From: Chloroflexia bacterium | GTDB lineage: Bacteria > Chloroflexota > Chloroflexia > Thermomicrobiales > CFX8 | Assembly (NCBI GenBank): GCA_013696045.1 | Contig: JACCZH010000534.1 | Location: 1 to 8,042 of the forward strand | Reading direction: 5' to 3' | DNA: 8,042 nucleotides | Part shown: positions 4,523-8,042 of the stretch, in pieces | Layout: every line of letters starts with the position of its first letter | How positions within the stretch are numbered: position 1 is the stretch's first letter | Position numbers and translations under genes: made by a program | The notes under the pieces: generated by a model | Database searches by the model: none | Told to the model about the DNA's origin: nothing | What the model saw: the letters and a program-made list of their open reading frames with translations, nothing else

Positions 4523-7402
4523 CTAATCTGCGACCAATGCCAGTTCGCGTTCTGACGACTTGAGCGCCTGTCCTGTATAGGAACTGCTGACCTTTGCCAC
4601 TTGCTCAGGTGTGCCGGATGCGACCACGCGACCGCCACGATCGCCACCCTCTGGACCCAGGTCGATCAACCAATCGGCCGCCTTGATCACGTCGAGGTTG
4701 TGCTCGATAACCAGAATCGTATTGCCAGCATCCGTCAACCGTTGCAGAACCCCTAGCAGTTTCTCGATGTCGGCGAAGTGCAGCCCAGTGGTCGGTTCAT
4801 CCAGTATATAAAGCGTCTTGCCGGTCGCCCTGCGGCTGAGCTCGGTTGAAAGCTTGACGCGCTGGGCCTCGCCGCCAGAGAGCTGAGTGGCGGGTTGTCC
4901 GAGCCTGATGTAGCCGAGACCCACATCGAACAACGTCTCAAACTTCCGTTGAATCCGCGGAATGTTCTCGAAAAGACCCAGCGCTTCCTCGACCGTCATG
5001 TCGAGGACATCGGCAATCGACTTTCCACGGAACTTCACCTCAAGCGCTTCGTCGTTGTACCGTTTTCCGCCGCACACCTCGCAGGGAACATACACATCCG
5101 GCAGAAACTGCATTTCGATCTTGATGATACCGTCACCTGTGCAAGCCTCACAGCGTCCACCTTTGACGTTGAAGGAGAATCGGCCTGGCTTGTAACCGCG
5201 CGTCTTGGCTTCGGGCATAGACGCGAAGAGCTCGCGGATGTATGTGAATGCGCCGGTGTACGTGGCTGGATTGGAACGCGGAGTGCGGCCTATTGGACTC
5301 TGGTCAATTTCGATGACCTTGTCAATGTGCTCAAGACCGAGAAGCGCATCGTGAGGTTCCGGCCGGTCCTTGGCGCGATAGAGAGACTGCGCGGTGCGCC
5401 GGTAGAGCGTGTCGGTTATCAACGTGCTCTTGCCAGAGCCTGAAACACCGGTGACACAGATAAATGTGCCGAGTGGGAACTCGACGTCGATGTCATGCAG
5501 GTTGTTGCCACGTGCGCCCTTCAGGACGAGCGCGTTCCCGTTGCCCTCTCGACGCGTGATCGGAACCGGGATCTTTCGCACGCCGCTTAGATACTGGCCG
5601 GTAATCGACTCCTTGGTGCGCAGGATGTCGTCGAATTTTCCTTCAGCGACCACATAACCACCGTATTCACCCGCGCCTGGACCAATGTCGATAACCCAGT
5701 CCGCCGCGCGCATCGTTTCCTCGTCATGCTCGACGACGATGACTGTGTTGCCGAGGTCGCGCAAGCGTTCGAGCGTCTGTATAAGACGCGCGTTGTCGCG
5801 ATGATGGAGTCCGATCGACGGCTCGTCGAGCACGTACAACACACCCATGAGCCGGCTCCCAATTTGCGTCGCCAACCTGATGCGCTGGGCTTCGCCGCCG
5901 GATAGTGTTGTTGCGGAGCGGTCAAGGGTGAGGTAATCGAGACCGACATCGTTCAGGAAACCCAGCCGCTCGGTAATCTCCTTCAAGATCTGGCGCGCGA
6001 TCAACCGCTCGCGGTCACTGAGAGTGTTCTCGGCCAGCACGCTGAAGAATCCAAGTGTTTCCGCGATGCTCATGCGGGTGATGTCAATAATTGAGCGGCT
6101 GTTGACCGTTACCGCAAGGACCTCCGGGCGCAGACGTTGCCCTTTACAGTCCGGGCACGGCCTGGCGGCCATATACTGGCTCAATTCATCACGAATATAG
6201 TCGGACGAGGTCTCCCGCATCCGGCGGGCTAGCGAAGGGACAACGCCCTCATACTTAACGTTGTACTGACGTTTACGTCCTTTTTTTGAGATGTACTTGA
6301 CCGTGACCGGTGCGTCTTTCGCCCCGTGCAGGATCACCTTATGCTGTTCATCCTCCAGCTCGGACCACGGTGTCGTCATTGAAATATCGTGACGCTCTGC
6401 CACCGCTTCCAGAATCGCCTCGTACCAGCGGGTGGTCTCCCGGCCAGATCGTGACCACGGGGCGATTGCGCCGTCCGCCATGCTCAAGCTGCGGTCCGGT
6501 ACGACGAGGTCTTCGTCGAACTCCATCGAGACGCCCAGACCGTGACATGATGGGCAAGCGCCATGCGGGCTGTTGAACGAGAAAGACCGAGGCTCGATCT
6601 CGGGGATCGAAATGTTGCAGACTGGGCAGGCGAAAAATTCAGAGAAGCTCAGCTCTTCTCCGTCGACTTGTGAGACGGTAACGAACCCCTTGCCCATTTT
6701 CAGAGCGGTTTCGAGTGAGTCGAGAAGACGAATCCGGAGTGCGTGAGCATCGTCTTCAGTTTCGTTGCGAATGACGAGACGGTCGACGACGACTTCAATG
6801 GTATGGCGCTTGTACTTACCAAGCGTCGGTTCCTCGTCAAGATCGGTGATCTCGCCGTTCACTCGAACCCGGACGAACCCTTCTCTCCGAATTTGGTCAA
6901 AGATACCCTTGTGCTCACCCTTGCGGTCGCGGATGACCGGGCCGAGAATGAGAACACGGGTTCCATCTTCCATATTCAAGATCTGCTCGGCCATCTGCTG
7001 TGGTGATTGCCGGCTGATCTCGCGTCCACATTTTGGGCAATGCGGGTGGCCAACCCGTGCCCAGAGCAGCCGCATGTGATCGTAAATCTCGGTCACGGTG
7101 CCGACGGTCGAGCGCGGGTTGCGGCTAGAGCCCTTCTGATCGATGGCGATGGCGGGTGACAGTCCCTCAATCTGGTCGACGTCCGGCTTCTCGAGCTGTC
7201 CAAGGAACTGGCGAGCATAGGCCGACAGAGATTCGACGTAGCGCCTCTGGCCCTCAGCATAAATGGTGTCGAAGGCCAGGGAGGATTTGCCAGACCCCGA
7301 CAAGCCGGTGATCACCACGAGCTTGTCGCGTGGAATCTCGATATCGATGTTTTTGAGGTTGTGTTCCCGCGCCCCGCGGACGATGATTGTATCGGTTGAC
7401 AT
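4523..7402 (-). CDS. uvrA: Excinuclease ABC subunit A (UvrA)
   Basis: UvrA is the ATP-dependent damage-recognition subunit of bacterial nucleotide excision repair. It dimerises, scans DNA with UvrB and loads UvrB at bulky lesions. The 959-aa length is normal and the protein is complete. First ATPase: Walker A GLSGSGKSS (33-41), signature LSGGEAQ (500-506), Walker B VLYVLDEPS (521-529). Second ATPase: Walker A GVSGSGKST (652-660), signature LSGGEAQ (840-846), Walker B TLYILDEPT (863-871). Zinc-binding cysteines are seen at 122/125, at 259/262 with 283/286 in the insertion domain, at 416/419, and at 751/754 with 774/777, the last being the C-terminal zinc finger used in damage recognition. The ATG at 7402 follows GGAG by four bases. 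A LexA-like box lies about 64 bp upstream, suggesting SOS induction. Transcription may continue into the HNH gene; only a weak hairpin is seen between them. Confidence 0.98.
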   Translation of the reverse strand: MSTDTIIVRGAREHNLKNIDIEIPRDKLVVITGLSGSGKSSLAFDTIYAEGQRRYVESLSAYARQFLGQLEKPDVDQIEGLSPAIAIDQKGSSRNPRSTVGTVTEIYDHMRLLWARVGHPHCPKCGREISRQSPQQMAEQILNMEDGTRVLILGPVIRDRKGEHKGIFDQIRREGFVRVRVNGEITDLDEEPTLGKYKRHTIEVVVDRLVIRNETEDDAHALRIRLLDSLETALKMGKGFVTVSQVDGEELSFSEFFACPVCNISIPEIEPRSFSFNSPHGACPSCHGLGVSMEFDEDLVVPDRSLSMADGAIAPWSRSGRETTRWYEAILEAVAERHDISMTTPWSELEDEQHKVILHGAKDAPVTVKYISKKGRKRQYNVKYEGVVPSLARRMRETSSDYIRDELSQYMAARPCPDCKGQRLRPEVLAVTVNSRSIIDITRMSIAETLGFFSVLAENTLSDRERLIARQILKEITERLGFLNDVGLDYLTLDRSATTLSGGEAQRIRLATQIGSRLMGVLYVLDEPSIGLHHRDNARLIQTLERLRDLGNTVIVVEHDEETMRAADWVIDIGPGAGEYGGYVVAEGKFDDILRTKESITGQYLSGVRKIPVPITRREGNGNALVLKGARGNNLHDIDVEFPLGTFICVTGVSGSGKSTLITDTLYRRTAQSLYRAKDRPEPHDALLGLEHIDKVIEIDQSPIGRTPRSNPATYTGAFTYIRELFASMPEAKTRGYKPGRFSFNVKGGRCEACTGDGIIKIEMQFLPDVYVPCEVCGGKRYNDEALEVKFRGKSIADVLDMTVEEALGLFENIPRIQRKFETLFDVGLGYIRLGQPATQLSGGEAQRVKLSTELSRRATGKTLYILDEPTTGLHFADIEKLLGVLQRLTDAGNTILVIEHNLDVIKAADWLIDLGPEGGDRGGRVVASGTPEQVAKVSSSYTGQALKSSERELALVAD

Positions 7403-7455
7403 TGTGCTCCATCTTCCTGCATTTCCAAGGCTAAGTGTGCCATGCAGTCAATGCG

Positions 7456-7467
7456 CTATACGTATAG
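7456..7467. repeat. Perfect 12-bp palindrome upstream of uvrA
   Basis: CTATACGTATAG is its own reverse complement. It lies 54 bp before the uvrA start and shares two bases with the LexA-like box. On the minus strand its TATACG (4 of 6 matches) could serve as the uvrA -10 box, with a weak -35 (ATATCA) 17 bp upstream. It may be part of the promoter, a regulator site, or both. Confidence 0.45.
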
Positions 7468-7479
7468 AACAAACATTCG
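7466..7479. promoter_or_regulatory. LexA/SOS-box-like site upstream of uvrA
   Basis: AGAACAAACATTCG matches the Gram-positive-type SOS box CGAAC-N4-GTTCG at 8 of 10 defined positions, with half-site cores GAAC and TTCG intact. It lies about 64 bp before the uvrA start and in the spacer of the best promoter I can propose. uvrA is a classical SOS gene, so the placement makes sense. The LexA of this organism is not in the window and its recognition sequence is unknown, so this is inference. Confidence 0.5.
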
Positions 7480-7500
7480 CCTTTGATATTCTAACAGGTG

Positions 7501-7567
7501 GTCCATGGCATGGACACGCCAATTTCGGCCGATTGGCGGAGGCTTGCGCTCGATGGTAATCTTCGAG
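7501..7567. repeat. Cluster of three inverted repeats in the uvrA-valS intergenic region
   Basis: Three symmetrical elements follow one another: GTCCATG/CATGGAC (7501-7507, 7509-7515, one central base), CGCCAAT/ATTGGCG (7517-7523, 7532-7538, 8-nt loop, itself containing TCGGCCG) and CTCGA/TCGAG (7549-7553, 7563-7567, 9-nt loop). The first looks more like a DNA operator than an RNA hairpin, because it has almost no loop. The cluster lies in the divergent promoter region, upstream of the valS leader. No function can be assigned from sequence alone. Confidence 0.5.
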
Positions 7568-7629
7568 ATACAAAGTGCTGATGGCGGAAGGGCTATCCTC
7601 GGCTATTTCATAGTTATTTCTGGAGGCAG

Positions 7630-7765
7630 GCGTGCTCATGCGAAGGAAGCGAGCTCCATACGGCGTCCTTCGATGCGCGCGCGATGTAGCGGTTTTCGAG
7701 GTGCGTGGAATCCAGGATCATTGATCGGCCGCCCATACGTTTTGTGGCGCATGGATTCGCGTAGC
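7630..7765 (+). promoter_or_regulatory. Structured 5' leader of valS (possible attenuation leader)
   Basis: Two large foldable elements precede the valS terminator. Element A pairs 7630-7635 with 7677-7682, 7637-7639 with 7673-7675 and CGAAGGA (7641-7647) with TCCTTCG (7666-7672), about 16 bp with one mismatch and one bulge around an 18-nt loop. Element B pairs 7703-7706 with 7759-7762 and GAATCCA (7708-7714) with TGGATTC (7752-7758), enclosing a small CGCC/GGCG hairpin. GTAGC (7686-7690) can close around B with GCTAC (7764-7768), and this pairing overlaps the first two bases of the terminator stem. The layout resembles an aminoacyl-tRNA synthetase attenuation leader. I cannot find a convincing T-box sequence or specifier loop, so its class is open. 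Pairings were found by eye, without energy calculation. Confidence 0.5.
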
Positions 7766-7766
7766 T

Positions 7767-7799
7767 ACCCGTCCATATCGGACGGGTTTCTTGTATCTT
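7767..7799 (+). terminator. Intrinsic terminator in the valS leader
   Basis: ACCCGTCC (7767-7774) pairs perfectly with GGACGGGT (7780-7787) around the loop ATATC and is followed by TTCTTGTATCTT. It ends about 47 nt before the valS start codon, with no complete upstream gene in the same direction for it to terminate, because uvrA runs the other way. An attenuator role for valS is therefore the natural reading. A second GGACGG at 7802-7807 offers CCGTCC an alternative, weaker partner. Confidence 0.75.
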
Positions 7800-7845
7800 G
7801 GGGACGGCATTTCGATCGTTTAGCACGAGGCGAGGCAGGATAACA

Positions 7846-8042
7846 ATGTCATCATCAATTGAGAAACACCATAGCAGTCTTGGCAAGGCATATGAACCGC
7901 AGGCGGTCGAAGAGAAGTGGTACCAGTACTGGCAATCGAAGCAGTATTTCAAGCCAAGCGAGGACGGTGGCAAAGAACCGTTCGTCATTGTGATGCCGCC
8001 GCCGAATGTGACCGGCGAGCTGCACATGGGACATGCGTTGTT
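7846..8042 (+). CDS. valS: Valyl-tRNA synthetase, N-terminal part (3' end outside window)
   Basis: The first 65 codons of a class I aminoacyl-tRNA synthetase that charges tRNA-Val and edits misactivated threonine. It shows LGKAYEPQAVEEKWYQYW (residues 12-29), the usual ValRS N-terminus. FVIVMPPPNVTGELHMGHAL (46-65) contains the PPPNVTG signature of ValRS and the HIGH motif as HMGH (60-63). The ATG at 7846 is preceded by AGGA at 7837-7840, five bases away, a good ribosome-binding site. The gene runs off the right edge; the editing domain, KMSKS loop and C-terminal coiled coil are not visible. It is divergent from uvrA across a 443-bp region that includes an intrinsic terminator just upstream. 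Confidence 0.97.
   Translation, partial: MSSSIEKHHSSLGKAYEPQAVEEKWYQYWQSKQYFKPSEDGGKEPFVIVMPPPNVTGELHMGHAL

Noticed and set aside
7495..7515. AGGTGGTCCATGG as a possible T-box motif for valS
   Set aside because: It resembles the T-box bulge only loosely, lies about 260 bp before the leader terminator, and is not followed by a terminator of its own.
7641..7655. GAAGGAAGC in valS leader element A as a possible SRP (4.5S) RNA domain IV signature
   Set aside because: The flanking bases do not form the conserved SRP asymmetric and symmetric loops, and the segment pairs with TCCTTCG further on instead. It is chance similarity.
7505..7843. A 112-codon plus-strand reading frame with an AGGTGG three bases before its ATG, ending two bases before the valS start codon
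   Set aside because: The product is very Arg-rich and fits no family I recognise. It runs through the leader hairpins and the intrinsic terminator, and the Shine-Dalgarno spacing is too short. A leader peptide cannot be fully excluded, but the structured-RNA reading explains the region better.

Overview
The window looks like bacterial chromosome from a moderately GC-rich organism. It is mostly housekeeping genes with one small regulated efflux operon. The two tRNA genes do not encode their 3' CCA, some starts may be TTG, and the aldehyde dehydrogenase, HNH and SerRS sequences have a non-proteobacterial flavour. My guess is Chloroflexota or a related Gram-positive-type lineage, but this rests on family resemblance alone and confidence is low. 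I see no insertion sequence, phage gene or CRISPR array.

Layout, left to right. (1) 1-651 (+) is the C-terminal half of an aldehyde dehydrogenase, cut by the window edge just before its catalytic Cys. It converges, through a shared 12-bp hairpin, on (2) a small CoA-binding-domain protein (707-1105, -). (3) Divergent from that is a two-gene operon: a TetR-family repressor and, overlapping it by one base, a small multidrug resistance (SMR) transporter of the SugE/Gdx type. A near-perfect 24-bp palindrome in the divergent intergenic region overlaps a plausible promoter and is the obvious TetR operator. The operon ends in a hairpin terminator at 2132-2164.

(4) From 2169 to 7402 everything is on the minus strand. 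In transcription order this is uvrA (nucleotide excision repair), an HNH endonuclease, serS (seryl-tRNA synthetase), then tRNA-Ser(UGA) and tRNA-Ser(GCU). The synthetase therefore sits directly upstream of two of its own tRNA substrates. The tRNA pair appears to have its own promoter, starting 6 bases after the serS stop. A strong intrinsic terminator separates the HNH gene from serS, only about 33 nt before the serS start, so serS may depend on read-through or attenuation.

(5) 7403-7845 is a 443-bp divergent intergenic region between uvrA (-) and valS (+). The uvrA side holds a 12-bp palindrome and a LexA/SOS-box-like sequence. The middle holds a cluster of three inverted repeats. The valS side holds a structured leader that ends in an intrinsic terminator. 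(6) 7846-8042 is the start of valS (valyl-tRNA synthetase), cut after its HIGH motif.

The most interesting parts are non-coding. Both aminoacyl-tRNA synthetase genes are preceded by a terminator-like hairpin, and the valS leader can fold extensively without showing a T-box consensus that I can recognise. No large novel protein system is visible.
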